Assembly: GCA_023101885.1 (NCBI GenBank)
Contig: JALPQD010000089.1
Location: forward strand, 481,087-545,086
DNA: 64,000 bases
Direction: 5' to 3'
DNA from: Typhlomys cinereus
Lineage: Eukaryota; Chordata; Mammalia; Rodentia; Platacanthomyidae
Positions 34,819 through 46,431 of this stretch are shown piece by piece. Numbering within the stretch: position 1 is the stretch's first letter; each line of letters starts with the position of its first letter. The translations under genes and the position numbers were made by a program. The notes below the pieces were generated by a model that had not been told where the DNA came from, made no database searches, and worked only from the letters and a program-made list of their open reading frames with translations.

Positions 34819-35180
34819 AATAGTTATTCTTTTCTGTTGCTGTAAGAGAACACCCAAAGTCAAGTAACTTAGAGGAAGAAAGGGACATTTTATTCAGCTT
34901 ACAATTCCAGAGGGGAGACACAGTCTTTCATGGCAGATGCGGTATGCTGACCAGCGATCTGAAACTGGAGGCGGGCTACATCACTGCAAACATATTGGAG
35001 GCTGAGAGCTGCAAGGCTCCTTGCTGTAGAAACTAACTTCTCCAGGAGGTAGGGTGGGACTCATCCACCTCAAGGTTCACCCTCTGTGATCACCTTCCTT
35101 CAGCAAGGCTCCACCTCTCAAAGGTGCCATGACCTTCCCAAACACATGAGACTATGGGGGACACATTTCAAACCATGACA
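34819..35180 (-). mobile_element. MaLR-type LTR (MST-like), reverse
   Basis: TTCTGTTGCTGTAAGAGAAC, CATTTTATTCAGCTTAC, CTTCCTTCAGCAAGGCTCC, ending TCAAACCATGACA (TGTCATGGTTTGA on minus). Confidence 0.75.
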
Positions 35181-35196
35181 CTGGGCTATGGCCATT

Positions 35197-35667
35197 TGTG
35201 ACAGTTAATCCTAGGTGTCAACTTGACCACACCTGGCATTAACTAAGATCAGCCTTCAGACTACCTGACGAGATGATCCAGATCAATACATTTACAATAC
35301 AAAGATCAGCCCTAGATCTGATTGGAACTTCCTAGTAGCAGATCAGATAAAAGAAACCATGACAGAAGACTTAATAGCTGTACTTGAAACTCTCTTCCTT
35401 CCTATCCTTGGGCTTCTTTGTTTCTTCGACTCTCCAGGAAATATCCAGCCTTCAGCCGTCACCTACTGGCCTCCTGGACTGAACAGCTCTGAGCCTTCAG
35501 GATGTCTGTGGTGACTTAGCCTCCTGCCTCCAGCTCCAGCCAGCTGCCATGTCGCCTCCACCATGAAAGACTGTTTCTCCCCTCTGGAACAGTAAGCTGA
35601 ATAAATCTTCCTTTCTCCCTTAAGTTGCTTGACTTTGAATGCTCTCTCACAGCAACAGTTAAGAGTA
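35197..35667 (+). mobile_element. MaLR/MLT-type LTR
   Basis: Starts TGTGACAGTTAATCCTAGG, then GTCAACTTGACC. It contains GCTGAATAAATCTTCC and TCTCTCACAGCAACAG. Lies 16 bp after the reverse LTR at 34819-35180. Confidence 0.75.
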
Positions 35668-36714
35668 GCTATTATATCATTCATATTTGGCTCCAAAACA
35701 AACCATCTCCTTATCCCTTTCCGGTGATAGTAGTATTGATATTAGTAACAACAGTGTTTCTAAACTCATCAGACCCACAGGCCAGATCTTCCCATCAGGC
35801 CAGCAGATAGAAGCATCCCAGAGACTCATTTACCTTAGGAATTTAGTCCCTCAAGCTGAATGAAAGGAAACTTGATCTTGGAGCCTCATCTGATAAATTT
35901 CCACTGAAGGAGATGAGGTCTGACCCACAAGCATCTCCTCCAAATTCCTGGAAAGTACACCTGGGGGATTCTTCATTCTGTCTCACTGAAAGGGCTTCAA
36001 AGCAATAGCATTTGTCACTTTTCTAAAAGACGGAATTCTATGGCCCATGGGCTATAATCCTCTCACCTTGAAAAGAAAAGTCAAGAGAAAAACCCCTTTG
36101 ATGACCCTGACTCTCTGAGGTGGCCCACGTGCCCCCACCTCTTACGAGCCTCCCTTGGAGGACCACGGTGAGAATTCAGCAGGTATCTGTCAGGCGTAGT
36201 GCCTGTCTGGAGGAATGATCAGGTTCCCCAGAAGTTACTCTGGGCTTTGGGGTTGCTGGGAGTTTGCAGGGCCTATGTGAAGCAAATCTAGAATGGAAAT
36301 GCATTAGCGACCAAGCTTCAACCACCACACAGACTATCGATTTGTTTGGTAATTATGTTTGCAATATCCAAGCCAGGTACTAGGAGGGAGGGAGGGTGTT
36401 GCTGAAGAGAGCTCACCTCAAAGCCTCTCACTGTAGAGACAAGAGCTCAGTTCTGCCTCCAGACCCTCCAAGGTGAGTTGGGGGCACAGGAATAGCCTTG
36501 GTTTGCAATTCCTTGTCTTTTTTTCTTTCCCCTAAACCAAAGGTTAGTTGCCTTTGTCTTCTGTCTCAAAGCATTCCAGGAGAAAACTCTGCATTCCTTT
36601 CAGCAGAAAAGAAATAAGAGACAAGACAAAGCCAGCCCCGTTCAGAAGCTGCAGCCGGTCTTCAAAAACAGGAGGTTCTGAAGGGCATGTGAGTTGTGTG
36701 CACATCACCATATA
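35668..36714. other. Intergenic, no recognised feature
   Basis: About 1 kb of unique-looking sequence. Confidence 0.45.
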
Positions 36715-37040
36715 GCATGCATGTAGCGGTACACACACACACATACCACATGCATTCAAGCATACATGCAGATGTGATACACACACCACATGCACACACA
36801 TACACGGGTATGCACATATACACAAAGACCACATACATACCACATATACACAGGCATGCACACACAAACACACACACCTCACATACACATAGAGGCATTC
36901 ACATACCACACACACATGACACACACATACAGACACTCATACAGACACACACATACATAATACACACATATACATACACCACATACATTTACATCACCCA
37001 CTCACACACCCGCATATGCTACATTCACATAAACCATCGA
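36715..37040. repeat. Degenerate CA/CATA-rich repeat
   Basis: About 325 bp of CACACA, CATAC and CACATG units, producing His/Thr-rich frames on plus and Cys/Val-rich frames on minus that are not genes. Confidence 0.9.
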
Positions 37041-37439
37041 CAGAGAGAAAAATTCTCCTATACTCAAAAACTAGATTCTCATTGCATTTTTCTGTTTATT
37101 GAAATATAGATTTCTTCATCTGCATTTAGACGTTGCATGGCTTAGGATAATAGCTCAGATGTCCTAGGCAGGGACATGTCTACCCCATGCCATCTGAATG
37201 TAAAAGGAGATAGACCACCTACCTGGATACAAAAAGACTGCTGAGTCAGGTGGCAGGAATATTCTTTCTAGTTTGAAAAAAGGACTGCTTCTTGCAGACA
37301 GCTTATTAGCAGTGCTTTCAATTATTAGTGGTTCAAATGCTACTTTGGTATGAATGTGTGTGTACATGCCCATGAAGGCACATGTAGATGTGCACAGAAG
37401 TCAGAGGTTGATTTTGGATATCTTCCTCAATCACTCTCC

Positions 37440-37866
37440 ACCTTTTTTGTTTGTTTTGTTTTGTTTTGTTTTTCAGTCAAGGTCTCTTTGCTGAACTAGG
37501 AGCTCCCAGATCCCATTAGGAGTAATGGTGTGAACTTGTCATCCGAGCCCTGGGGAGACACTGACAGGTGGCAGATCCCTGAAGCTTGCTGGCCAGGCAA
37601 CCAACTGACCTGGTGAGTTCCAGGCCAGTGCCACAAAACAACAAAATAAAATACAGAAAGAAGCAAACAGCCAGAAAAGGCATAAGGTGCCTGAGGAATG
37701 GTACCCGGGGCTGTCCTGTGTCCTGAATGTGTACAGAGAACCCCACAGTTCTGGGGCTGTGGGTGTGCAGACCATATGGGTTTTTACATGGGCACTGAGG
37801 ATCTGAACTTGGGTCCTCTGGCTTGAATTGCAGCCACTTCATCTACTGATCCATCTCCCCAGCACA
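37440..37866 (-). mobile_element. B4-like composite SINE, reverse, interrupted
   Basis: GTTTTGTTTTGTTTTTCAGTC (A-rich tail complement) and TCTTTGCTGAACTAGG mark the B1 part. The tRNA end GATCTGAACTTGGGTCC...CCATCTCCCCAGC is at 37800-37864. About 180 bp of unrelated sequence lies between them. Confidence 0.55.
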
Positions 37867-37954
37867 TACTTCAGGGTTTACAGTGCCTGCCACTGGACTA
37901 AGTTTTTCACAGACTTCAAGTGTCACTTACCAGAGGAGCTCTGAAATATGAATA

Positions 37955-38168
37955 GGGGTCAGTGAGACAGCTCAGCTGGTGAGGGGAGTGCTTGCAAATC
38001 TGGAGATCTGAATGTGATTCCTGGAAGGCTATATGGTGGAAGGAGCGAACCAATATGTGAAAGTTTGCATTCTGACCACCATCCATTCACGTAATTGTGC
38101 TCTCTCTCTGTCTCTCTCTCTGTCTCTCTCTCTCTCTCCCCCTCTGTAATAAAGTATTTTTAAAAAAC
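37955..38168 (+). mobile_element. RSINE/B3-like SINE with CT-rich tail
   Basis: CAGTGAGACAGCTCAGCTGG head, TATGGTGGAAGGAGCGAAC, then a CTCTCTGT-rich segment (38101-38141) and AATAAAGTA tail. Confidence 0.75.
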
Positions 38169-38218
38169 ATAGAAAAGAAGAGAAATATTTCAATGAGAAG
38201 AGGGGCTAGAGTGTCTAA

Positions 38219-38735
38219 GGTTATTACAAGGTCTCTCTGGGGTCTTTAATGTGTCCAGCTTCTTGTGTTCAGGATTCAGACTGAAACCAGAGCACACATA
38301 GAGGATTAAGGCAGAGTTTCTTAGAGGAGAGAAAGAGCAGAGAACTCACAGACTTGAATCTGTGAGGGGAAAGAGAGTCCTGGAGAACTCATGGACTCCA
38401 GGCATGGAATCCATGAGGGGTGAGAGAAAAGTAAAAAAAAAGCTCATGGGTTCCCATGAGGGGCAAAGGGACCCAAGTTCAGGGTTTTTACAGTTTTAGG
38501 CAGGCAGGGAGGTGGGAGTAGCATTTCCTTATTGGTTAGCTCCAGTTTCTGTAAACCTGATTGGATCTCTTGGTCCTCCACATCTCATTGGTCTGCTCAT
38601 ACTGAGGCCCAACCCAGTTGATTTTCTGCCAGACCTCATGGTAGGGTTTATCTGCAATGGCGAACTAATGTCCACATTTTTTAATAAACGGAGGATTGGA
38701 GGAAGGTGGTGACTTTATCTCTATAAAGGATTAGA
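38219..38735 (-). mobile_element. LTR-like element, reverse (related to 48482-48930)
   Basis: CTTCTTGTGTTCAGGATTCAG...GACTGAAACCAGAGCACAC resembles the start of the element inside the LTR at 48397. The U3-like side has TTCCTTATTGGTTAGCTCC and TGATTGGATC. Internal short repeats around CATGAGGGG occur at 38400-38465. Confidence 0.5.
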
Positions 38736-39289
38736 GTCAATTCCTCCAGTTATTAGGGTGTCTTCCTTTGGGGTAATCCCAGCCCTGGAGATGACCTTGG
38801 AAGACCTTCAGAGACCATCCCAATGTGGCTGCTCTAAAACTACCTAAGCACGAGATATCCACATCTGTCCAAATATTCTTTTAGGGCAGTTTTTACTTCA
38901 GGATTATGTCAATATTTTACATAGCTAAAGAGACAAACTTAAATTAAAATGCAATTCCCCAAATCAAAAGTAAGTAACAAACCCCAATATGGTTATATTT
39001 TAATTGATCTTAAAAAACAGTCATGTGACTACACAACCACGTGAGAGGTTAAAAAAAATCTGATCCTGATTTCAGTAATTAATGTGCGTCACAGGAATAG
39101 GGGTATTCTAGAATAAGTGGGTGTTGCTGGATAAAGGAAGAGGGGGTTACAAGAACATCACCAGTTGTGACTTTTTTGGTGAGACATCATGAATACAACT
39201 TTAAGGTTGATGGGTTCACAAAAACCCACAAGCTTTCCGTGACCTAGAAGAATAAGCCTAGTATATCTTGGTTCTGAAAATAAAGTTTC
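38736..39289. other. Intergenic, nothing recognised
   Basis: AT-rich unique-looking sequence. Confidence 0.4.
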
Positions 39290-39495
39290 TTGGAGCTAGT
39301 GAGATGGCTTAAAGTGCTTGCAAACTTGGAGACCTGAGTTCGATCCCTGGAAACCCACATAACAGAAGGGGAGAACTGGCTTCCAAAAGTTGTTCTCTCA
39401 CCTCCTCCTGTGCACCATGGCAGGCATGTGCTTGCACGCTCTTTCTCTCTCACTTCCTTCTTACGTCCCTCCCTCAAGCAAACAAACAAATGTAT
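39290..39495 (+). mobile_element. RSINE/B3-like SINE
   Basis: GGAGCTAGTGAGATGGCTTAAAG head, GAGTTCGATCCCTGG (intact B-box-like), CATAACAGAAGGGGAGAAC, and an AAACAAACAAA tail. Confidence 0.78.
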
Positions 39496-39559
39496 ATGCA
39501 AAGTATAGATGCATGTTTGCATGCGGGTGGGTTTAGGCATGTGTGGAGGGGTGTAGGTA

Positions 39560-39850
39560 CATGAATGCACTTGAGGGCGTGTTTCTATGGAGACCTAAGG
39601 GTGATATTGGGAATCATTTTAATTGCTCTTCCACATTATTTTTGTGAGCCTGGGTCTCTCATTAAACCCAGAGCATGCAATGAGGGCAAGTCTAAGCTAA
39701 TCAGCTTGCTCTGGAGAGTCCTAGGCTCTGCTTTCCAGGGCTGGAATTACAGGTGGGCAGCCACGCTTGCCTGGCATTTTTATGTGGGATCTGAAATCTG
39801 AACTCTGGTCCTTTTGCTTGTATGCAAGCAAAGTCGTCTCCCAGTCCCCT
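39560..39850 (-). mobile_element. tRNA-headed composite SINE, reverse, long form
   Basis: TATGGAGACCTAAGGGTG 3' end, an extra B1-like block (GAGCCTGGGTCTCTCATTAAACC), then GGGCTGGAATTACAGGTG and CTGAACTCTGGTCC. Confidence 0.7.
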
Positions 39851-40255
39851 GGGTCTGTAAATGAAGAAACATCAATCAGCTACCACGGTGAAGGATGAGA
39901 AACACTTGGCACTCACAGAGAGCAACCCAAGCTATCTGGAGCAACTACTGATTCGAGATCCGAGTTGGGAAGTTAATGCAATGAATTGGGATCCTCCTGA
40001 CATTCAGAAAACCAGAGAGCATGAAGAGACTTTGAAGACATAGTAATGGCTTCAAGGATATGGACGAGAGACTTGGGAATGAAGTCAGGGTTACAGAAGC
40101 ATTGGCAAAGCCATATGAACCAGGCATGGAGGCTCATCAAATATGGGCAAGTAAACAATTAAATTAGTAGCATCTTGTGCTTAGTTTATAAATTAGGAAA
40201 TAAAGGAAAAAGATCAAACATTTTATTTGCTCTATGTGTGGGTGTCTGTGTACAT
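39851..40255. other. Intergenic, nothing recognised
   Basis: Unique-looking sequence. Confidence 0.4.
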
Positions 40256-40299
40256 ACACATATATGTGCATATGCAGGATGCAGGACTCAGGTCTCATT

Positions 40300-40555
40300 T
40301 CTCAGACTGCTGTCTACATGCTTGGTTTTATTTCTGTGTTAGTTTGCTTTGTGGCCCGGTTCCCTCACTGGCCTGGAACTTACCAAGTTGGCCAGATTAT
40401 CTTCCCCATGAGGCCCAGGGGTCTGCCTTTCACTACCTCTCTAGCATTAATATTGCACATTCATATTGCCACCTAGCTTTTTGCAACATGGGTTTGGGGG
40501 CTTGAGATCAGGTCTTCAAGCAAGTACTTTACCAACTAAGCTAGCTCCAAACCCT
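40300..40555 (-). mobile_element. B4-like composite SINE, reverse
   Basis: GGCCTGGAACTTACCAAGTTGG (B1 part), TGGGTTTGGGGGCTTGAGATC and ACCAACTAAGCTAGCTCC (tRNA part). Confidence 0.65.
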
Positions 40556-41040
40556 GTTCTGCCTTTTATAGACTACTGGGTGCTCTGAGTTACCCAAATC
40601 ACTGATGAGGTCCATCGGTGATTCTTTCAAGAAGGACTCCAGCTATAACATGGGAAATAAATCATGGTTTGAATATTGCCAGTTGGCACAAATTCTGGCA
40701 AATCAACACATTAGGCCTTAGTCTTCGTGGTCAGCCAAAAACTCAGGAAAAAGAGAAAAGCTAGTACCTTAGTCACTTCCTGGTACAGCTTATTCTGAAA
40801 CTTGACTTAAGAATCACTTAGCACCACCAAGCAGTTTGAAGGAGAGGGCACAGAGCCGGAAGATGCCATTCTGCCTCAGCAGAATGCAAACAGGTAATTC
40901 CACTAGGCAAACGCATGAGCTTTTGTGAAATATGAAGGAGACGTGCAGGTGGAATGCACGCTCAGAGACCCAGAAGACCAATCAATGCCGAGAAGGTGCC
41001 CCACTCAGCCACATGGACAGGGCCTTGCGTGACTCCCGGT
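40556..41040. other. Intergenic, nothing recognised
   Basis: Unique-looking sequence. Confidence 0.4.
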
Positions 41041-41790
41041 TTTGCCAGCTTCCCATTACTGTGAGAAAACACCCAAGATAATCAACTTTAAAAGAAAAGA
41101 AGGTAGCTGGGGCGATGGCTTATGTTTTTGTCTCATAAGCAAAAGGACCTGTGTTGAGATCCACAGATCCCATGCAAAAGGCCAGGAAGGTGTAGCAGCC
41201 TACCTGGAAGGCAGAGCCTGGAAATCTCTAGAGAAAGCTGGCTACTAAACTAGCCCTAATGGCAGTGCTCTGGGTTTAATTAGAGACTCAGGCTCACAAC
41301 AATAAGGTGGAATAGTGATGGAGGATGATTCCTGTTATCACCTTTGGGCCTCCACAGACACACACACTCAAATGCACTCATGTATATATACTTGCGTACA
41401 TGTACACCCACGCACATGCAAAACGCATAGTTCATGTTGTGCACACACATGCACCCATGTGCACATATGTGTGAAAGTAAAAAGGTCTTTGTTCACAGGT
41501 CTGGTCGGCTGATTCTCTGGGTTTGGGACCTGCGGTAAAGCAGGACATCGCCTGAGAGGCATCGAGAGCTGCTTGCCTCATGACCTGGCGCACAGAAGCA
41601 AACCAAGAAGAGAAAGTAGCCAGGATCCTAATAACAGCTTAGAAACCAGGTCTCCCCAGTGACCAGTGATGTACATTCCTTCCATTAGGTCCCGCCTCCT
41701 AAATATTCCCCCCACTTCAATAGCACTGTGGACCAAGATGGACCAAGGACCATGCTTTCAACACACAGGCATCAACAATAAACCAGTAAT
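41041..41790 (-). mobile_element. MaLR-type LTR, reverse, split by a SINE
   Basis: The LTR 3' end (CCATTACTGTGAGAAAACACC) runs to about 41104 and resumes at about 41487 with TTTGTTCACAGGTCTGG, then TAGGTCCCGCCTCCTAAATATTC. Between them is the SINE at 41105-41475. Confidence 0.7.
41105..41475 (+). mobile_element. tRNA-headed SINE, long form, nested in an LTR
   Basis: AGCTGGGGCGATGGCTTATG head. The B1-like block CTAATGGCAGTGCTCTGGG...GAGACTCAGGCTCACAAC is present once. CTTTGGGCCTCCACAGAC and a CA/CATG tail follow. It is flanked by similar AAGGT-ending A-rich sites that look like a target-site duplication. Confidence 0.8.
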
Positions 41791-42104
41791 GAGGAGACCA
41801 TTGGGAAAAGTGGGTATTGATGGGATATTGGATGATATTAATAAGTGATTTTAATAATTAGTAATCAATAACATTCATAAAGGATTGCTAATTTTGCCTA
41901 GTGTGATGTTAAAAATATAAGACACCATCAAGCCAGAGCCCCGTCCTGTGAGATGCTTTTTTCATTGTGTATAACTAGAACATTCTCGCATTTGTTTAAA
42001 AATAATTCAGTAGTGTGAAAGTGGGTCAAGCTACTAATGACGGAAGATCAAGTGCTACTGATGGCTGCTGAGACCAGGCGAGGGGCGGTGCTCCACTCCC
42101 TTCA
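41791..42104. other. Intergenic, AT-rich
   Basis: Nothing recognised. Confidence 0.4.
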
Positions 42105-42119
42105 TTTTGACTACAATAG

Positions 42120-42365
42120 AAAGCGCCCATGTGTCTGTGTGTCTGTGTCCCTGCGAAGGCCCAAGAGTGACATCAGGAATCATCCTGTATTGCTTCTACC
42201 TCTTTATTGGCTTGCTCTGGGGTTTCCCAGGCTCTGCTTCCAGGGCTGGAAGTACAGTCCACTATCATTTCTGTCTGGTGTTTCTACATGGGATCTGGAG
42301 TCCCAACTCAGATCCTTTGTCTCACAAGGCCAAGACTTAAACCCTGAGCCATCTCTCTAATCCTG
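42120..42365 (-). mobile_element. tRNA-headed SINE, short form, reverse
   Basis: CCTGCGAAGGCCCAAGAGTG through CCTGAGCCATCTCTCTAATCC. Confidence 0.83.
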
Positions 42366-42529
42366 GCACAGTTGTTTGTTTTACATGTGACATTTCCACA
42401 CCCATTGGACTACAACCCCCATGAAAACAGGACCGGGTTTCATCTCTGTCCCCGTGCTCTGCCTGATCCACACCTGAACAAATGAATGCCATTTGGGGGA
42501 CAAATATATCACGCCATAGGCAGCTGATG

Positions 42530-42660
42530 AAGGTGATTGACAGCACAGGCTCTGCCATCAGACCAACTGGGCCTATAGGTTGGATCCATCTGATTGTAAC
42601 TGTGCATCCTTCCACAAGTTACTTTAAGTTTCTGAGTTTCCTTTTTTTGGTAGTAGCAGA
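42530..42660 (+). mobile_element. MIR-like SINE fragment
   Basis: GATTGACAGCACAGGCTCTG, then CCTTCCACAAGTTACTTTAAG and TTTCTGAGTTTCC, in MIR order. Confidence 0.6.
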
Positions 42661-42759
42661 ACCTAATACATAAGGGTTTGGGGATCAGAAAATGAATTAA
42701 GACTTGTAAATTAGGTAAACAATGCCTGATACTGAGCATTATGTAAGCCTGTAATACTG

Positions 42760-42763
<4 letters not shown>

Positions 42764-42812
<49 letters not shown>
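42764..42812. repeat. (AT)n microsatellite
   Basis: About 24 AT units, followed immediately by two overlapping short inverted repeats (42812-42836). Confidence 0.97.
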
Positions 42813-42815
<3 letters not shown>

Positions 42816-42839
42816 TGTAGCATAGTGTAATGCTACGTC

Positions 42840-43429
42840 TAATGTGCCACAGCATATGGCAAGTACAGATCTTTCTTCTCTTCAGATGATAGTTACATGA
42901 ATACACACGGCATCTACAAACTGTGAGTACTGCTATTGGCAGTATGGGGGCATGAGCTCATAACTTTATTGCTCATAAGCTCCTGTAGCAAGGACCTTCC
43001 TTTAGATAAATACTAATCATGGAATATACTCATGATGCCAGCATTTATTGAGCTCCTGTAGTGTATTGAACATTGAGGTGATCCATGCAAGAAAGAAGAT
43101 GGGGGGGGGCGTTCTCTGCAATCAGGAGAGGGAGGAATTTCTGGTTTATATCCATGTTAGTCCAAGTGCATTTTCAAGGCTAAAAGGGGCACAGATTCAG
43201 GTTAGACAAAAAGTAGAACTTTCAAGAATTCCAGTCAGGCAAACTCCATGCATGTATGAAAAGATGAAAGAATCTCCTCATCTGAGTGGTTTCATCTGAC
43301 CCTATATAAAACCATGAAGAAAGACCCGCCTCATTATTGCACTTCCGGTCATCTCTGCAGTCATTTGATGAGAGATTTGGACTGTGCAGGTCCCTGAGGT
43401 CCCTTGGTGTGGTTAGATCACAATTATCT
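42840..43429. other. Intergenic, nothing firm
   Basis: CATTTATTGAGCTCCTGTAG at 43043 hints at a MIR/L2 end, reverse. The rest is unassigned. Confidence 0.35.
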
Positions 43430-43434
43430 CCACA

Positions 43435-43520
43435 GATCTGAGGAGTCCAGGATGCACAGAGAGGTTAAGGGGGTTTTCCAGGGTAACACAGTAATGTGAG
43501 TGAAGCAGAATGTGATCTGC
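43435..43520 (-). mobile_element. Possible MIR fragment, reverse
   Basis: CAGAGAGGTTAAGGGGGTTTTCC followed by GGTAACACAGTAATGTG. Confidence 0.5.
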
Positions 43521-43654
43521 CTAGGGAAGCAGGGTGCCCATTTCCATGAACTTGGGGGCCCCCTCTTCTTTGGTTCATTGGTGGGAGGACAGACACAGGG
43601 GAATCTCTTTAAGTGCTGCTCTGGTTTGCCTACATTTATACTGTTTTCTTTTGC

Positions 43655-43954
43655 TACTTTCATGTGCATGTGTGCATGGAATGCATGTGTGTGGGTAATT
43701 GTGTGCATGTGTATGGGCCCACATGTGTGTAAATGCATGTGGATATGTGCATGAGTGTGAGTACCATGTGTGAATGTGTGCATGGGATGGATTGGTGTGG
43801 CATATATGTGTGAGAGTGTGTGATGGAGTGTGGGGGTGAGAGTGTGTATACATGCATGTGTGTGGTGGTGGTGTGTGTATACGTTGTATGCAAGTATATG
43901 TTGTATGTGAGAGTGTGCATGCTGTGTGCATAAGAGTGTGTATATGCCATGTGT

Positions 43955-43998
<44 letters not shown>
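43655..43998. repeat. Degenerate TG-rich repeat ending in (GT)n
   Basis: About 300 bp of ATGTGTGC-type units. The pure (GT)n is at 43959-43997. The 201-codon minus frame through it is His/Thr low-complexity, not a gene. Confidence 0.9.
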
Positions 43999-44001
<3 letters not shown>

Positions 44002-44009
44002 TAAAACTG

Positions 44010-44250
44010 AGGTTGATATCAGGAATCACTTCCTCATTCTTTTTGAGACAGGGTCTCTAATCAAACCCAGAGCTATCAGACAGGGCTCACCTCAACAGAC
44101 TTCTAAGTCTCTGTTTTCCCAGGCTGGAATTACATGCTTTGGCTACCACACCCACCTGGCATTTGTCTGTGTTCTAGGGATCCAGTCTCTGGTCCTTTCA
44201 CCTCTATGGCCGGATCTTTAACTGCTGAGCCATGTCCCCACCCCCTAGGA
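44010..44250 (-). mobile_element. B4-like composite SINE, reverse
   Basis: GAGACAGGGTCTCTAATCAAACC, CCAGGCTGGAATTACATGC (B1 part), and GGATCTTTAACTGCTGAGCC (tRNA part). Confidence 0.78.
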
Positions 44251-44870
44251 CTAACAGAGTTTCAATTCCCCTCCCCTAGCCTCTCTCAAATCGAAGAACA
44301 CATTCATCAGGCACAGAAGAACCCAGAAGGAGCGGATGGTAGGCTGATTTTATCCATAACGCCAGCTCTCACCCACTGGCAGTAGCTGCCTAGGAGTCTG
44401 TACTGGGAAGAACTCTGAGGTTTGGTCCTAGAGTTCTGGGATGAACTAGTAATGTCTGCCATTGGCAGACTGTGGAGTCTAAGGATCAGTTATGCCACCT
44501 ATGTATGTGCACAGACAGGTCTCAGACTTCAGGGTGGAATGGTTTGGACCTGGAAAAACTGAGAGCAGTATTCTTGGGGAAGGAGACAGAGGGATTACTT
44601 TCTGGAAAAGACAGAAGAACTAGAGTTTAGGTTCCATTAGAGAAGTTGGCCCTAGTAACCAAGTCGCTGTGATAAAATAGAAAGATGATAAATGTTAGGG
44701 AGCAGGAAGGTACAAAGGATAGTGAGGCCCTCCAGAGGGACCTTGGCTTGCCTGTGGACCCTCCATATCCAGTCTGTGCCTTTCATGACAAGACTGGGCA
44801 TCAATCCATAATGATTGAATGGTCTGGCTCAAGATGCTAACAGGTGGTGACGTCTTTAATCACAGCAAAA
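44251..44870. other. Intergenic, nothing recognised
   Basis: Unique-looking sequence. Confidence 0.4.
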
Positions 44871-44872
44871 TC

Positions 44873-45032
44873 TGGGGATTTTGGTTCAGTTGGTAGAACG
44901 CTTGCCTAGAAGGCCCAAGGCCCAAGTTTGATCCCCAGCAATTCCTACATCAGTGTGGTAGTACACACCTTCCATCCCAATACCTAGAGATGAGAGCAAA
45001 AATTCAAGGTCTTCAGCTACATATGAGTTCAA
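44873..45032 (+). mobile_element. ID-like plus B1-like composite SINE
   Basis: The ID-like head GGTTCAGTTGGTAGAACGC...TTGATCCCCAGCAATTCC is followed by B1-like CACCTTCCATCCCAATACC and CAAGGTCTTCAGCTACATATG. Confidence 0.75.
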
Positions 45033-45038
45033 AAGGCC

Positions 45039-45479
45039 TGTGTTGCAGTTTGCTGCATCTTGCTCATCAAGTCACAGCCAAACATCTTAGGAGAACAAAG
45101 GCTTTTAATCTGGCTTATGTTTGTCTCATTACAGTTCTTAGTCCAGCTTGGCAGGAGAGCTCACACCAACAACCAGAAGCGAGGGAACTGGCCACACCAT
45201 ATCCACAGAAATTGCTGAGAGGGGGCAAACTTCCTCACTTGCCAGACAGCAAGTCTGCCAAGATATGCTGAGGAATGCCCAGTCGCTGAACCAGCTCCCC
45301 GAGTCTTATTTACTTGCCCAGAGGATGGTCTCATCCACTGTGGGCGGGGTCTTCCCACATCAATCAGACAACCTTCTGCAGGCTTGCTCAGGGCTTACCT
45401 CAACTACAAATTCTTCATAGCTGTGCCCAGAGCTCAGCTTTCAATTGTCCAGTTGACACTTACATATTTATCTAGCACA
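45039..45479 (-). mobile_element. LTR of the abundant family (copy 6), reverse, complete
   Basis: Reads TGTGTTGCAG on the left and ...TCTAGCACA on the right, so it is TGT...ACA on either strand. About 441 bp. Contains GGAGAACAAAGGCTTTTAATC, TTAGTCCAGCTTGGCAGG and GGCCACACCATATCCACAG. Confidence 0.85.
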
Positions 45480-45584
45480 ACTGTTCTGGGCCACATGGAC
45501 CCCTGTCTAAAAACATAATAATAATAAGCAAAAACACAAAAAGCAGAATCAGCAATTATAGCTGCCCATTTCCGTAATGTGCAA

Positions 45585-45720
45585 TGAACTAGATCCTGAG
45601 CTAAGTCCTTTGCGGACAATATTTTATTTACTCAGTACAACAATTGGATGAGCTGTGTCTTAATGTTTTCATTTTTCAGGTGGGGAAACTGAGGCAAGAG
45701 TTAGCTCCTAACCTGAGTTC
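45585..45720 (-). mobile_element. MIR SINE fragment, reverse
   Basis: GATCCTGAGCTAAGTCC, TTTTCAGGTGGGGAAACTGAGG and CAAGAGTTAGCTCC. Confidence 0.7.
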
Positions 45721-45734
45721 ATTCAATTGACCCC

Positions 45735-46007
45735 TACCCCATTAAATGGACTTTTCTTTTAAACTCTCCAGTACAGATGGATATTCTTTTTTCTTTTGTA
45801 TTCTTTCTATATTTCACATAAGAATAAAGCAAATTTATGATATTTTCACACCTTAATCCCCAATCCCATCTTCCTTCCCTTTCCCACATTATACCCCTTC
45901 TTTTTTTTCCTGCAAATCTCCCTCCTATTTTCAAGTCTTTTTGCATGTACAATCCACTGGGCTTTATCTGGTTTCCTTAGATGGCATTTGCCTGAGTAAT
46001 TGCTGGA
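45735..46007 (-). mobile_element. L1 3'UTR-like segment, duplicate copy A
   Basis: ATTTCACATAAGAATAAAGC, TTCACACCTTAATCCCCAATC and TTTTTGCATGTACAATCC. Duplicated at 46432-46681. Resembles reverse rodent L1 3'UTR sequence. Confidence 0.6.
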
Positions 46008-46033
46008 GCTTACTACCTGCCAAGCTTCCTGCC

Positions 46034-46423
46034 TGTCGTAGTTACTCTTTCTGCTGCTGTGAGACACACTCAAACACAAGCATATTAAAGGGGAGGGAAG
46101 AGAGATTTATTTGGCTTACAGTTCCAGAGGGGGAGACAGCCCATAAAAGGCAGGAATTCCATTGCAGAAGGCATGGTGGACTGCAGAAGCTAGAAGAGGC
46201 TCAGGTCACCGCAAACATGGAGGCAAAGACAGCAAGCAGCAGACTGCAAGAGCAGCCTACTAGTGGAAGCAGGGCGGGGCTAGCCAACCTCAAGGCCCAC
46301 TCCCTGGGACATGCCTTCCTTCAGCAAGGCTCCACCTCCTAAAGGTGTCACAACCTTCCCAAATATTAACAACAGTAAAGGATGGGAGCACACAAGTCTG
46401 TGTGGGACAGTTCATATTCACAC
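46034..46423 (-). mobile_element. MaLR-type LTR (MST-like), reverse, between duplicate segments
   Basis: TGTCGTAGTTACTCTTTCTG, GAGATTTATTTGGCTTACAG, TTCAGCAAGGCTCCACCTCC. Same type as 34819-35180. Confidence 0.75.
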
Positions 46424-46431
46424 GGTAATGA

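Noticed and set aside
43424..44029. 201-codon minus-strand frame
   Set aside because: His/Thr repeat product of the TG-rich tract with a SINE edge; no protein family.
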